Position numbers and translations under genes: made by a program. From Azoarcus_F sp048158365 (GTDB taxonomy: Bacteria > Pseudomonadota > Gammaproteobacteria > Burkholderiales > Rhodocyclaceae): 64,000 bases of DNA. Below, piece after piece: positions 51,269 through 60,034 of this stretch. The DNA is taken from the NCBI GenBank assembly GCA_048158365.1, contig JBLLNL010000009.1. One strand, given 5' to 3'. How positions within the stretch are numbered: the first letter of the stretch is position 1; the number at the start of each line of letters is the position of its first letter. The notes under the pieces were generated by a model. That model was not told where the DNA came from and ran no database searches. It worked only from the letters and a program-made list of their open reading frames with translations.

Positions 51269-52231
51269 ATGAGAGTGAAGCGATTTCTGTGCGCGTCCGC
51301 GCTCGCGCTGGCGGCACCGCTGGTCGGAGCCCAGCAGCAATTGTCCATCGCGACCGGCGGAACCGGCGGCGTGTACTACCCGATCGGGGGCGGCATCGCG
51401 GAACTGATCAATCGGCACATCGAAGGTCACTCTGCGGTTGCGGAGGTCACCGGCGCGTCTGTCGAGAACATGGGGCTGATCGCCCGCGGTGACTCCGACC
51501 TGGCGCTGGTGCTGGCCGACACGGCCTATCAGGCCTACACCGGTACCGGACGCTTCGAGGGTCGCCAGATCAGCGCTGCCCGCGCGATCGGTTCGATCTA
51601 TCCGAACGCGGTCCAGATCGTCACGCTGGCCAACTCGGGCATTACCAGTCTGCAGGACCTGCGCGGCAAGCGGGTGTCGGTCGGCGCCCCGGGCAGCGGC
51701 ACGGAGGTCAACGCCAAGACGCTGCTCGAGTCCAACGGCCTGAGCTACGAGGACAAGGCGATTCAGCGGCTGAACTTCAACGAGACGGCCGATGCGTTGC
51801 GCGACGGTGACATCGATGCCGGGTTCTGGAGCGTCGGGCCTCCGACCAGTTCGATCATGAACCTCGCCGCGACCCGCGACATCGCACTCGTCCCGCTCAG
51901 CGCAGAGGAGATTGCGAATGCGCAGAAGGCGGAGCCGGTGTTCGCGCCCTACACGCTGCGCGCCGGCATCTATGACAAGGTGGACCAGCCGGTGAATACG
52001 ATCAGTATCCCCAATGTGCTGGTGGTCAGTGCCGACATGTCCGACGATACGGCCTATGCAATCACCAAGGTCCTGTTCGAGAAGACCGCAGAGCTGATCG
52101 CGATCCATCCGGCGGCCAACGACACCACGGTCGAGTTCAGCCTGACCTCCACGCCGGTGCCGCTTCACCCCGGCGCGCTGCGCTACTACGAGGAGATCGG
52201 CGCAGCGGTGCCTGACCGCCTGAAGCCCTGA
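51269..52231 (+). CDS. TAXI-family TRAP transporter solute-binding protein
   Basis: 320 aa from ATG 51269 with GAAGGAG upstream. Signal peptide (RFLCASALALAAPLVGA), then the family signature LSIATGGTGGVYYPIGGGIA, LVLADTAYQAYTG, SIYPNAVQIVT, LRGKRVSVGAPGSGTEVNAK and FWSVGPPTSSIMNLA. TAXI proteins bind small carboxylates or amino-acid-like compounds for sodium-driven uptake. It is followed by a DUF1850 gene and the fused TRAP permease, the standard TAXI-TRAP operon. Substrate not predictable. Confidence 0.93.
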   Translation: MRVKRFLCASALALAAPLVGAQQQLSIATGGTGGVYYPIGGGIAELINRHIEGHSAVAEVTGASVENMGLIARGDSDLALVLADTAYQAYTGTGRFEGRQISAARAIGSIYPNAVQIVTLANSGITSLQDLRGKRVSVGAPGSGTEVNAKTLLESNGLSYEDKAIQRLNFNETADALRDGDIDAGFWSVGPPTSSIMNLAATRDIALVPLSAEEIANAQKAEPVFAPYTLRAGIYDKVDQPVNTISIPNVLVVSADMSDDTAYAITKVLFEKTAELIAIHPAANDTTVEFSLTSTPVPLHPGALRYYEEIGAAVPDRLKP

Positions 52232-52243
52232 CCGACAGGGCGC

Positions 52244-52747
52244 ATGGTTTCGTGCGCGATGCGCGGGTGCGGGTTGGTGCTCGCGCTCGCGTTTTCGATT
52301 TCAGGGCAGGCGACGGCCGATGCGCGCATCGTCGTGACGGACGAGACGGGCACCCTGCTGACCGCCTTCGAGGTCCGCGACGGTGAACAGTGGTGCCTGG
52401 TCTGGAACCACTCGGTGGCCGGCTTTCCGGTTCGCGACTGTTTCGTTCGCCGGTCAACCACGCTGGTGCTCGATTCCAGTCATCAGCCCGATTTCGCTGC
52501 CGGTCTCGGTCATTACGAAGGCCGTGGCACGATGGTCGCGGACGCGCGCGGCGGCTACCGGATCGAGGCGATCGACGAACCGGTGCCGGACAACCGTCTT
52601 CGCCTGCGCGTGGGCAGTGCGGCGGTCGATCATCGCATCGAACACGCCGCCGGGCAGTTCAGTCTGAGCGCGGTCGCGGAACATCGGCGGGTGCAGATCA
52701 GCCTCTTCGATTCGAGTGAAGGGCCTGTGCCCATGAGGACACCATGA
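52244..52747 (+). CDS. DUF1850 protein of the TRAP operon
   Basis: 167 aa. N-terminal hydrophobic signal or anchor (LVLALAFSISGQATADA), then a beta-rich domain with DUF1850 features: CLVWNHSVAGFPVRDCF, DSSHQPDFAAGLGHYEGRGT, VGSAAVDHRIEHA. Genes of this family are repeatedly found between TAXI binding proteins and fused permeases; a periplasmic accessory role is inferred. ATG 52259 is an alternative start. The stop overlaps the permease start by 4 bases. Confidence 0.8.
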   Translation: MVSCAMRGCGLVLALAFSISGQATADARIVVTDETGTLLTAFEVRDGEQWCLVWNHSVAGFPVRDCFVRRSTTLVLDSSHQPDFAAGLGHYEGRGTMVADARGGYRIEAIDEPVPDNRLRLRVGSAAVDHRIEHAAGQFSLSAVAEHRRVQISLFDSSEGPVPMRTP

Positions 52748-54741
52748 GCCAGCAAGAACATTCACTGCTCGGGCCGAGCGGCAGCCATTTCCGGCCGATC
52801 TTCCTGCTGATCACGGTGGTCGCGGTGGGTTTGTCGCTGTTCCAGCTCTACTCGGCCGGCATCCAGCAAATGGGTCTGTTCTATCAGCGCAGCATCCATA
52901 TCGCGCTGATCATGATGCTGGTGTTCCTGATGTACCCGGTCTTCGGCTCGGGGCGCAAGCGCGGCATCCTCGGCGGGATCATCGATATCGCGTTCTTCGC
53001 CGGTGCCATCCTCACCGGCTTCTACCTGTCCTACAACCTCGACGCGATCATCGCGCGCGCCGGGTTCTGGAACCAGACCGACATCATCGTAGGCTGCATC
53101 GCGATCGTGACCGTGCTCGAGGCCTGTCGTCGCGCGGTCGGCATCGGGCTGACCATCATCGCGGTCGTGTTCATCGTCTATGCACTGGCCGGTCCGCGCG
53201 GTGCACTGCCATGGCTCGCGGATTACCTTCCGGGGATCCTGTCGCATCGCGGCAACTCGGTGGAACGTCTGATCGGACAACTGTATCTGGGCCAGGAGGG
53301 CCTGTTCGGCCTGCCGCTCGGCGTCGCCGCCACCTTCATCTTCGTGTTCGTGCTGTTCGGCGCCTTTCTGGAGGTGACAGGTGCCGGCAAATTCTTCATC
53401 GATCTGGCCTATGCGGCCACCGGACGTCAGCGCGGTGGGCCGGCCAAGGCGGCAGTGCTCGCTTCGGCCGGCATGGGTTCGATCTCGGGTAGCGCGATCG
53501 CGAACGTGGTCACGACCGGCGCCTTCACCATTCCGTTGATGAAGCGCCTCGGCTACCGGCCCGCACAGGCCGGCGGCATCGAGGCCGCGGCCAGTACCGG
53601 CGGGCAGATCATGCCGCCGCTGATGGGCGCGGGGGCCTTCCTGATGGCCGAATACACGCGCGTGCCCTATCTGGAGATCGTCAAGGTCAGCATCATTCCG
53701 GCGATCCTGTATTTCGGCACCGTGTATCTGTTCGTGCACATCATTGCGCTCAAGCAGGGCATGAAGGGCATGACCGCCGACGAGTTGCCGTCGGTGCGGC
53801 AGGTGATGCGCGACGGCTGGCATTTCGTCGTGCCGCTGGTGGTGCTGGTCTATCTGCTGGCGATGCACATGTCGCCGATGCGGGTCGGTTACTACGCGGT
53901 GGTGTCGGTGGTCGGGGTCGCCGTGCTGCGCTATCTGGTGTGGTTCTTCGTCATCGGTCCGCGTCATGGACATCCGGTGGACTGGGCGCGCATCCGGGCG
54001 ATGATGGTCAACGGCCTGCGCCTGCTGATCGAGGGGCTGTCGTTGGGCGCGCGCAATGCGGTGCCGGTCAGCATGGCCTGTGCGATCGCCGGGATCATCG
54101 TCGGCGTGGTCGGTCTGACCGGGCTCGGCCTCAAGTTCTCGTCGATGATGATGGCCTTCTCGGGCGGCAACATCGTGCTCGCACTGCTGATGGTGATCAT
54201 CGCGAGCCTGATCCTGGGCATGGGACTGCCGGTGACCGCGGCCTATATCGTGCTGATCGTGCTGGTGGGGCCGGCACTGTCGAACGAGTTCGGCATCCCG
54301 TTGCTGATCGCGCACCTGGTGGTGTTCTGGTATTCGCAGGACTCCAACGTGACCCCGCCTGTCGCGCTGGCGGGTTTCGCCGGCGCTGCGATCGCGGGCA
54401 GTAAACCGATGGAAACCAGCTTCCAGGCCTGGAAGTTTGCCAAGGGCCTGTACCTGATTCCGCTGTTCATGGTGTTCAATCAGGAACTGATCATGGGCGG
54501 TCCGCTGCTGGTGGTCATCTGGAACGTGGTGATCGCGGTCTGTGCGCTGGCGGCTTTCGCGGCCGCGCTCGAAGGCTACCTGTTTACGCGGATGGGCCTG
54601 CTGTCGCGCCTGCTGATCGTGCCGGCGACGATCGCGATCTTCTACCCCAGCTTCATGTTCGAGGCGTCCGGGCTCGGCACGATCATCGCCCTGCTCGGTC
54701 TGAACTGGATCGCGTCCCGACGCGAAGCCGCTCCGGCCTGA
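52744..54741 (+). CDS. TRAP transporter permease, fused small and large membrane subunits (DctQM-type)
   Basis: 665 aa, ATG overlapping the DUF1850 stop. About 16-18 membrane helices: an N-terminal four-helix DctQ-like part followed by a DctM-like core with GLPLGVAATFIFVFVLFGAF, SAGMGSISGSAIANVVTTGA, EAAASTGGQIMPPLMGAGAF and LGMGLPVTAAYIVLIVLVGP. It couples substrate uptake to an ion gradient. The size and fusion fit TAXI-TRAP systems. Ends 145 bases before exbB. Confidence 0.94.
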   Translation: MSQQEHSLLGPSGSHFRPIFLLITVVAVGLSLFQLYSAGIQQMGLFYQRSIHIALIMMLVFLMYPVFGSGRKRGILGGIIDIAFFAGAILTGFYLSYNLDAIIARAGFWNQTDIIVGCIAIVTVLEACRRAVGIGLTIIAVVFIVYALAGPRGALPWLADYLPGILSHRGNSVERLIGQLYLGQEGLFGLPLGVAATFIFVFVLFGAFLEVTGAGKFFIDLAYAATGRQRGGPAKAAVLASAGMGSISGSAIANVVTTGAFTIPLMKRLGYRPAQAGGIEAAASTGGQIMPPLMGAGAFLMAEYTRVPYLEIVKVSIIPAILYFGTVYLFVHIIALKQGMKGMTADELPSVRQVMRDGWHFVVPLVVLVYLLAMHMSPMRVGYYAVVSVVGVAVLRYLVWFFVIGPRHGHPVDWARIRAMMVNGLRLLIEGLSLGARNAVPVSMACAIAGIIVGVVGLTGLGLKFSSMMMAFSGGNIVLALLMVIIASLILGMGLPVTAAYIVLIVLVGPALSNEFGIPLLIAHLVVFWYSQDSNVTPPVALAGFAGAAIAGSKPMETSFQAWKFAKGLYLIPLFMVFNQELIMGGPLLVVIWNVVIAVCALAAFAAALEGYLFTRMGLLSRLLIVPATIAIFYPSFMFEASGLGTIIALLGLNWIASRREAAPA

Positions 54742-54886
54742 CTTGGCAGCCACCGCGCATCGACGCCCGATGCCGATGCTCGCCACCGGTGATGCGTGTG
54801 CGCGGGCACGCCGGATCGGGACGGAGCTTGCCCTTAGCCCGGTCGAGCGCTAGAGTTCCGGCTTTCGGATTGGGGAGAACGGGTGC

Positions 54887-55495
54887 GTGTTCGCAATCAT
54901 TGAAGCATCCGGATGGCCGATCTGGCCCCTGCTGCTGGCATCGGTCATCGCGGTCGCACTGATCATCGAACGCTCGATCAGCCTTAGACAGGTCAAGGTC
55001 TGTCCGCAGGGTCTGCTCGACGACGTGCTGGCCGATCTGCGCATGCATGGCGTGACCACGCAGATGACGAAAGAGGTCGCGGCCCATTCCCCGCTCGGCA
55101 AGGTGCTCGCCGCGGGCCTGCGCAACGTCAGCAGCTCGCGCGAGATCATGAAGGAGTCGATCGAGGAGACCGGTCGCGCGGTGGCGCACGAGCTGGAGCG
55201 CTACCTCACCTCACTCGGCACCATCGCCGCCATCAGTCCGCTGCTCGGGCTGTTCGGCACCATCATCGGCATGATCGACATCTTCGCGTCGCAGGGTGTC
55301 AGCGGAGCGAACCCGCAGCAGCTTGCCCAGGGCATCTCGATCGCGCTCAACACGACCGGCCTGGGGCTGATCATCGCGATCCCGGCCACCATCTTCTGGC
55401 GTCATTTCCGCGCGCAGGTCGACAGCCTGGTGATCGACATGGAGCAGCAGGCGATCAAGCTGGTCGAGGTCGTGCATGGCGAGCGCAGAGCGTAG
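54887..55495 (+). CDS. exbB: ExbB/TolQ-family proton channel protein
   Basis: 202 aa from GTG 54887, preceded by GGGGAGAAC. Three membrane helices (about 10-27, 105-128, 150-172). SLGTIAAISPLLGLFGTIIG and GISIALNTTGLGLIIAIPAT carry the conserved ExbB/TolQ residues. With ExbD (next gene) it uses the proton gradient to power TonB- or Tol-type outer-membrane processes. Position directly before lpxK is conserved in related genomes and differs from tonB-linked exbBD. Confidence 0.92.
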   Translation: MFAIIEASGWPIWPLLLASVIAVALIIERSISLRQVKVCPQGLLDDVLADLRMHGVTTQMTKEVAAHSPLGKVLAAGLRNVSSSREIMKESIEETGRAVAHELERYLTSLGTIAAISPLLGLFGTIIGMIDIFASQGVSGANPQQLAQGISIALNTTGLGLIIAIPATIFWRHFRAQVDSLVIDMEQQAIKLVEVVHGERRA

Positions 55496-55504
55496 GCCGG
55501 CGCG

Positions 55505-55927
55505 ATGAACTTCCAGCGCGGCAGCCGCCAGGAGGCGCCCGAGGTCAATCTGATACCGCTGATCGACGTGGTGCTGGTCATCATCATCTTTCTGATGCTG
55601 ACGACCACTTTCTCCAAGGTGTCGGGCCTGGAGATCAATCTGCCGACCGCGGATGCGGAAGCGACCGAGGCCCCGGCCAATGAGATCACGGTCGCGGTGA
55701 CCGCTGCCGGGGACGTCATCATCGACGGCACGCCGGTCGGGTCGCGCGGGATCCCGGCGGTCGCGGCCGCGCTCGGCCGGGCCGTGACGCCCGGCGCCGG
55801 CGATCCGGTCATCGTGATCAATGCGGATGCACAGGCTTCCCACCAGAGCGTGATCGATGTGATGCAGGCGGCGCAGCAGGCCGGTCTGCCGCAGATCACC
55901 TTCGCGATACAGTCGCCACAGGACTGA
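55505..55927 (+). CDS. exbD: ExbD/TolR-family protein
   Basis: 140 aa. One membrane helix with the essential Asp in EVNLIPLIDVVLVIIIFLML, then a periplasmic domain (LEINLPTADAEATEAPANEI, PVIVINADAQASHQSVIDVM). Nine bases after exbB, the same operon. Completes the proton-driven energiser with ExbB. Confidence 0.93.
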   Translation: MNFQRGSRQEAPEVNLIPLIDVVLVIIIFLMLTTTFSKVSGLEINLPTADAEATEAPANEITVAVTAAGDVIIDGTPVGSRGIPAVAAALGRAVTPGAGDPVIVINADAQASHQSVIDVMQAAQQAGLPQITFAIQSPQD

Positions 55928-55969
55928 AGACCCGATCCGGTTTTCGGTCCGCATCGGACGCGTCCAACC

Positions 55970-56983
55970 ATGCCGCAGAAGCCGCCCGCCTTCTGGAAGT
56001 CTCGCTCGCTGGCGGCCATGTGTCTGCTGCCGCTGGCCGCGCTTTTCTGGCTCCTTGTGTCTGTCCGGCGCAGCCTGTTCCGTCACGGCGTTCTCGCCTC
56101 GGTGAGACTGCCCGTCCCGGTGATCGTGGTCGGCAACATCGCCGTCGGCGGAAGCGGCAAGACGCCGGTGGTGCAATGGCTGATCGATGCGCTGCGCGGC
56201 GCCGGTTATCGTCCGGGTATCGTCAGTCGGGGCTACGGCGGTGCGTTCGAAGGCGTCACGATGGTGGATGCCGACGCCGACCCGGCGCGCTACGGGGATG
56301 AACCGGTGCTGCTTGCGCGCACCTGTGGCTGTCCGGTCGCGGTCGGTGCCGATCGGCCGGCCGCCGCGGCCCGATTGCTTGCCGATCATCCGGAATGCGA
56401 TGTACTTGTGTCCGACGACGGCCTGCAACACTATCGGCTGCAGCGCGACATCGAGGTCGTCGTGGTCGATCCGGATACGCTCGCCAACCGCTGGCTGTTG
56501 CCGTCCGGACCGCTGCGCGAAGGCCTGTCCCGGCTGGCCGATTGCGATGTGGTGGTCGCACACGGGGTGCTCGATCCCGCGCTGGTGTCCCGTTGCGGGA
56601 CGACGCCGGTCAAACGCATGCGCCTGGCCGGCGAGCAGCTGCAGCGGCTGGGCGCACCGGACGATAGCGTGCCGCTGTCGTCCTTCGCGGGTCGCCGGGT
56701 GCACGCGATCGCCGGAATCGGACGGCCCGAGCGCTTCTTTGCGCAGCTGGCCGCAGCGGGGCTGGACGTCGTGCCGCATGCCTTCCCGGATCATCATCGC
56801 TTCGAGGCTGCGGATCTCGCGTTCGACGAGGATGCTCCGCGCATCATGACGGCCAAGGATGCGGTAAAATGCGTAATCTTTGCGCTGGCCGATGCCTGGG
56901 TTCTACCGGTGGCCGCTCGCATCGAGCCGGGCATGCAAGACACAATACTGGAGAAACTGAAGCATGGACGCGAGGCTGCTTGA
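55970..56983 (+). CDS. lpxK: Tetraacyldisaccharide 4'-kinase
   Basis: 337 aa. N-terminal membrane helix (LAAMCLLPLAALFWLLVSV), P-loop VVGNIAVGGSGKTPVVQWLI, then SRGYGG, GDEPVLLART, LVSDDGLQHYRLQRDIEVVV and AIAGIGRPERFF. LpxK phosphorylates the lipid A precursor at the inner membrane. The last 20 bases overlap ycaR; exbBD-lpxK-ycaR-kdsB forms an envelope operon. Confidence 0.95.
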   Translation: MPQKPPAFWKSRSLAAMCLLPLAALFWLLVSVRRSLFRHGVLASVRLPVPVIVVGNIAVGGSGKTPVVQWLIDALRGAGYRPGIVSRGYGGAFEGVTMVDADADPARYGDEPVLLARTCGCPVAVGADRPAAAARLLADHPECDVLVSDDGLQHYRLQRDIEVVVVDPDTLANRWLLPSGPLREGLSRLADCDVVVAHGVLDPALVSRCGTTPVKRMRLAGEQLQRLGAPDDSVPLSSFAGRRVHAIAGIGRPERFFAQLAAAGLDVVPHAFPDHHRFEAADLAFDEDAPRIMTAKDAVKCVIFALADAWVLPVAARIEPGMQDTILEKLKHGREAA

Positions 56984-57158
56984 AATCCTGGTGTGCCCGA
57001 TCTGCAAGGGTCCGCTCGACTTTCTGAAGAACAGGCAGGAACTCGTGTGCAAGGCGGATCGTCTCGCCTTCCCGATTCGCGACGGTATCCCGGTCATGCT
57101 CGAGGAGGAGGCGAGGCACATGAGTGCCGAAGATGTAGACGCATTGCGCAAGCGATGA
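56964..57158 (+). CDS. Trm112/YcaR-family small protein
   Basis: 64 aa. RLLEILVCPICKGPLDFLKN (CPxC), ELVCKADRLAFPIRDGIPVM, EARHMSA: the UPF0434/YcaR pattern. One of the usual two Cys pairs is reduced to a single Cys (ELVCKAD). Its role is unknown; it is almost always placed between lpxK and kdsB, as here, overlapping both. Confidence 0.92.
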   Translation: MDARLLEILVCPICKGPLDFLKNRQELVCKADRLAFPIRDGIPVMLEEEARHMSAEDVDALRKR

Positions 57159-57931
57159 ACGGCTTTCATGTCGTGATCCCGGCGCGTCACGCGTCGACCC
57201 GACTTCCCGGCAAGCCGCTGGCAGACATCCACGGCCGGCCCATGGTGGTGAGGGTCCTCGAGCGCGCCAGCCGTGCCGGTGCGCGTTCGGTCTGTGTGGC
57301 TACCGATCACGCGGATGTGTTCGATGCGGTGCGCGCCTGCGGGGGCGACGTGCTGATGACGCGCGCCGATCATGCCAGTGGCACCGACCGGCTCGCCGAA
57401 GTCGTCGAGGCGCGTGCGTGGGCGGATGACGATATCGTGGTCAACGTTCAGGGCGATGAACCCTTGATCGAACCGGCGCTGATCCGCGGCGTGGCGGCTG
57501 CGCTCGATGCCGCGCCGCAGGCCGCGGTGGCGACCGCCGCGCACCCGTTGGCAGATGCCGACGCCCTGTTCAATCCCAACGTGGTGAAGGTGGTGTGCGA
57601 TGCGGCCGGCTTCGCGCTCTATTTCTCGCGGGCGCCGATTCCGTGGGCACGTGACGCGTTCGCGCTGAACCGTGCCCAATTGCCCGACGGATTGCCGGTG
57701 CTCAGGCATGTCGGCATCTATGCATACCGGGTCGCATTCCTGCGCCGTTACGCCGATCTCGCGCCATCGCCACTCGAGCACTGGGAGGCGCTGGAGCAGT
57801 TGCGGGTGCTTTGGCATGGCCACCGGATCGCGGTTTCGCGCATCGAACACGCACCGGTAGCCGGAGTCGACACCCAGGAAGATCTGGAGCGGGTCAGGCG
57901 GGCGTTTGACCCGGTGCAGGGTCTGAAGTAA
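57155..57931 (+). CDS. kdsB: 3-deoxy-manno-octulosonate cytidylyltransferase
   Basis: 258 aa, ATG overlapping the ycaR stop. FHVVIPARHASTRLPGKPLA (CTP-binding start), MTRADHASGTDRLAEVVEA, VVNVQGDEPLIEP, YFSRAPIPWARD, RHVGIYAYRVAFLRRY and GVDTQEDLERVR are all KdsB hallmarks. It activates Kdo with CTP for lipopolysaccharide inner core. Length standard. Confidence 0.96.
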   Translation: MNGFHVVIPARHASTRLPGKPLADIHGRPMVVRVLERASRAGARSVCVATDHADVFDAVRACGGDVLMTRADHASGTDRLAEVVEARAWADDDIVVNVQGDEPLIEPALIRGVAAALDAAPQAAVATAAHPLADADALFNPNVVKVVCDAAGFALYFSRAPIPWARDAFALNRAQLPDGLPVLRHVGIYAYRVAFLRRYADLAPSPLEHWEALEQLRVLWHGHRIAVSRIEHAPVAGVDTQEDLERVRRAFDPVQGLK

Positions 57932-57993
57932 GTTTCGCAGTTCAACATGAACAAGTGGCCGCCTGACGTGAGCCACGACACGGGAGGGTAAGG

Positions 57994-58647
57994 ATGCGAC
58001 TGATTCTTTTGGGACCGCCGGGGGCCGGCAAGGGCACGCAAGCCAACTTCATCAAGGAGAAATTCGGCATTCCGCAGATCTCCACCGGTGACATGCTGCG
58101 CGCGGCGGTCAAGGCCGGCACACCGCTCGGTATCGCCGCCAAGAAGGTCATGGATTCGGGCGGCCTGGTTTCCGACGACATCATCATCGGGCTGGTCAAG
58201 GACAGGCTGCAGCAGGACGACTGCAAGGCCGGCTACATGTTCGACGGTTTCCCGCGGACCCTTCCGCAGGCCGATGCGATGAAGGAGTCGGGCGTGCCGC
58301 TCGATTTCGTGCTCGAGATCGACGTGCCCGATGCCGAGATCGTGGAGCGCATGAGTGGCCGCCGGGTGCATCTCGCGTCCGGACGCACCTACCATGTCAA
58401 GTACAACCCGCCCAAGGTCGAAGGCAAGGACGACGTGACCGGCGAACCGCTGATTCAGCGCGACGACGACACGGAAGCCACGGTCAAGAAGCGTCTGGAG
58501 GTCTATCACGCGCAGACCAAGCCGCTGGTCGAGTACTACTCCAAGTGGGCGGAGTCCGGTGACGCGACCGCGCCCAAGGTTCGCAAGATCGCCGGTCTCG
58601 GTGCGGTCGAGGACATCACCGCCCGCGCGTTCGACGCATTGAAGTAA
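57994..58647 (+). CDS. adk: Adenylate kinase
   Basis: 217 aa, long form with LID domain. P-loop LLGPPGAGKGTQANFIKEKF, QISTGDMLRAAVKAGT, DGFPRTLPQADAM, GRRVHLASGRTYHVKYNPPK (LID without the four zinc Cys) and VTGEPLIQRDDDTEATVKKR. Interconverts AMP, ADP and ATP. ATG 57994 has GGAGGGTAAGG upstream. Confidence 0.97.
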   Translation: MRLILLGPPGAGKGTQANFIKEKFGIPQISTGDMLRAAVKAGTPLGIAAKKVMDSGGLVSDDIIIGLVKDRLQQDDCKAGYMFDGFPRTLPQADAMKESGVPLDFVLEIDVPDAEIVERMSGRRVHLASGRTYHVKYNPPKVEGKDDVTGEPLIQRDDDTEATVKKRLEVYHAQTKPLVEYYSKWAESGDATAPKVRKIAGLGAVEDITARAFDALK

Positions 58648-58733
58648 GCGCCGCCCGAGACTGGGGCCTTACGCTCAGGGCGCGGTGATCGACGGGACCT
58701 CCGTCGTTCGCCGCGCCCTGTCCATTGGGAGCC

Positions 58734-59981
58734 ATGAAGACACGAAACCTGTTCTACGGTCAGTCGGGTGGCGTCACCGCCGTGATCAATGCCACGGCGG
58801 CAAGCGTGATCCGGGCGGCACGCGCCCGTCCGGATGCGGTCGGCACCGTGCTGGCCGGACGGAACGGAATCCTCGGCGCACTCGACGAAGACCTGATCGA
58901 CACCGCGGCGCTCAGCGAGGACGACCTCGACGCGCTGCTTCACCTGCCGGGCGGGGTGTTCGGTTCCTGCCGTTTCGATCTCGATGCGCCAGCCGACAAT
59001 CCGGAGCAGTACGACCGGCTCTTCGGCGTGTTCGCCGCCCACGACATCGGTTACTTCCTTTACAACGGCGGCAACGGTTCGATGGATACAGTGGCCCAAC
59101 TGTCGGGCGAGGCTCGCGCGCGGGGCTACCCGCTGGTTTGCGTCGGTGTGCCGAAGACGGTCGACAACGATCTGGAGGGCACCGACTGTTGTCCGGGTTT
59201 CGGCTCGGCCGCCAAGTATGTCGCGACGTCCATGCTCGAAGCCGGTCGCGATCTGCAGGCCATGGCCAGCAGGGTCGGTCGCGCCTTCGTGCTCGAGGTG
59301 ATGGGCCGCAATGCGGGCTGGCTCGCGGCCGCGACCGCACTGGCCTCGCGCGACCGGGACGAGCCACCGCACATCATCCTGATGCCGGAGGTACCGTTCG
59401 ATGAATCCGCGTTCCTGGCCCGGGTCGGGGAGACGGTCGAGCGGCTCGGCTATTGTGCGATCACGGTATCCGAGGGCATTCGCCGCGCCGACGGTTCGCT
59501 GGTCATGGAGCAGTCTCACGACCGCAAGGGCCACGTCCAGCTCGGTGGCGCCGGGCAGTGCATCGCGCGATCCATTCATGCCGCGTTCGGCTACAAGGAC
59601 CATTGGTCGATCCCGGATTACCTGCAGCGTTCGGCAGGCCACCTCGTGTCGGCGAACGATCATGCCCACGCCTGCGCGGTCGGCGAGGCTGCGGTCGAGT
59701 ATGCACTGGCCGGTCTGGATGGCGTGATGGTCGCCATCCGGCGCGAATCCAACCAGCCTTACGCGTGGAGTGTCGAGCCGGTCCCGGTGTCACGCGTGGC
59801 CAATCTCGAGCGACTGGTGCCGGCGCAATACATTCGAGCGGACGGGCTGCATGTCACCGACGCCGCACGCGCGTATCTGCGTCCGCTGATCGCCGGTGAG
59901 CGCATGCCGCCGTTCTCGGAAGGCATGCCGGACTACCGGCGCTTTCGCTTTGAATCGCTCGAGCGCCGATTTCTGGCGTGA
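58734..59981 (+). CDS. 6-phosphofructokinase, PPi-dependent-like lineage
   Basis: 415 aa from ATG 58734 with GGGAG upstream; TTG 58725 is less likely. N-terminal YGQSGGVTAVINATA, catalytic VGVPKTVDNDLEGTDCCPGF (with the Lys of pyrophosphate-dependent enzymes at residue 141), and EVMGRNAGWLAAATALA. The phosphate-binding loop reads YNGGNGSMDT, with Gly115 where pyrophosphate enzymes usually carry Asp and ATP enzymes Gly. The phosphoryl donor is therefore not settled by sequence. It phosphorylates fructose 6-phosphate, possibly reversibly. Adjacent to adk as in related genomes. Confidence 0.88.
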   Translation: MKTRNLFYGQSGGVTAVINATAASVIRAARARPDAVGTVLAGRNGILGALDEDLIDTAALSEDDLDALLHLPGGVFGSCRFDLDAPADNPEQYDRLFGVFAAHDIGYFLYNGGNGSMDTVAQLSGEARARGYPLVCVGVPKTVDNDLEGTDCCPGFGSAAKYVATSMLEAGRDLQAMASRVGRAFVLEVMGRNAGWLAAATALASRDRDEPPHIILMPEVPFDESAFLARVGETVERLGYCAITVSEGIRRADGSLVMEQSHDRKGHVQLGGAGQCIARSIHAAFGYKDHWSIPDYLQRSAGHLVSANDHAHACAVGEAAVEYALAGLDGVMVAIRRESNQPYAWSVEPVPVSRVANLERLVPAQYIRADGLHVTDAARAYLRPLIAGERMPPFSEGMPDYRRFRFESLERRFLA

Positions 59982-60034
59982 TGCCGGTATGCGGGCGGTC
60001 GGCCGCGCAGTGTGACCGCGCGGGGATCGCCGGA

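Noticed and set aside
52762..54786. 674-codon open frame opposite the TRAP permease gene
   Set aside because: Highly His/Asp/Arg/Gln-rich translation without family features; a typical antisense shadow in GC-rich DNA.
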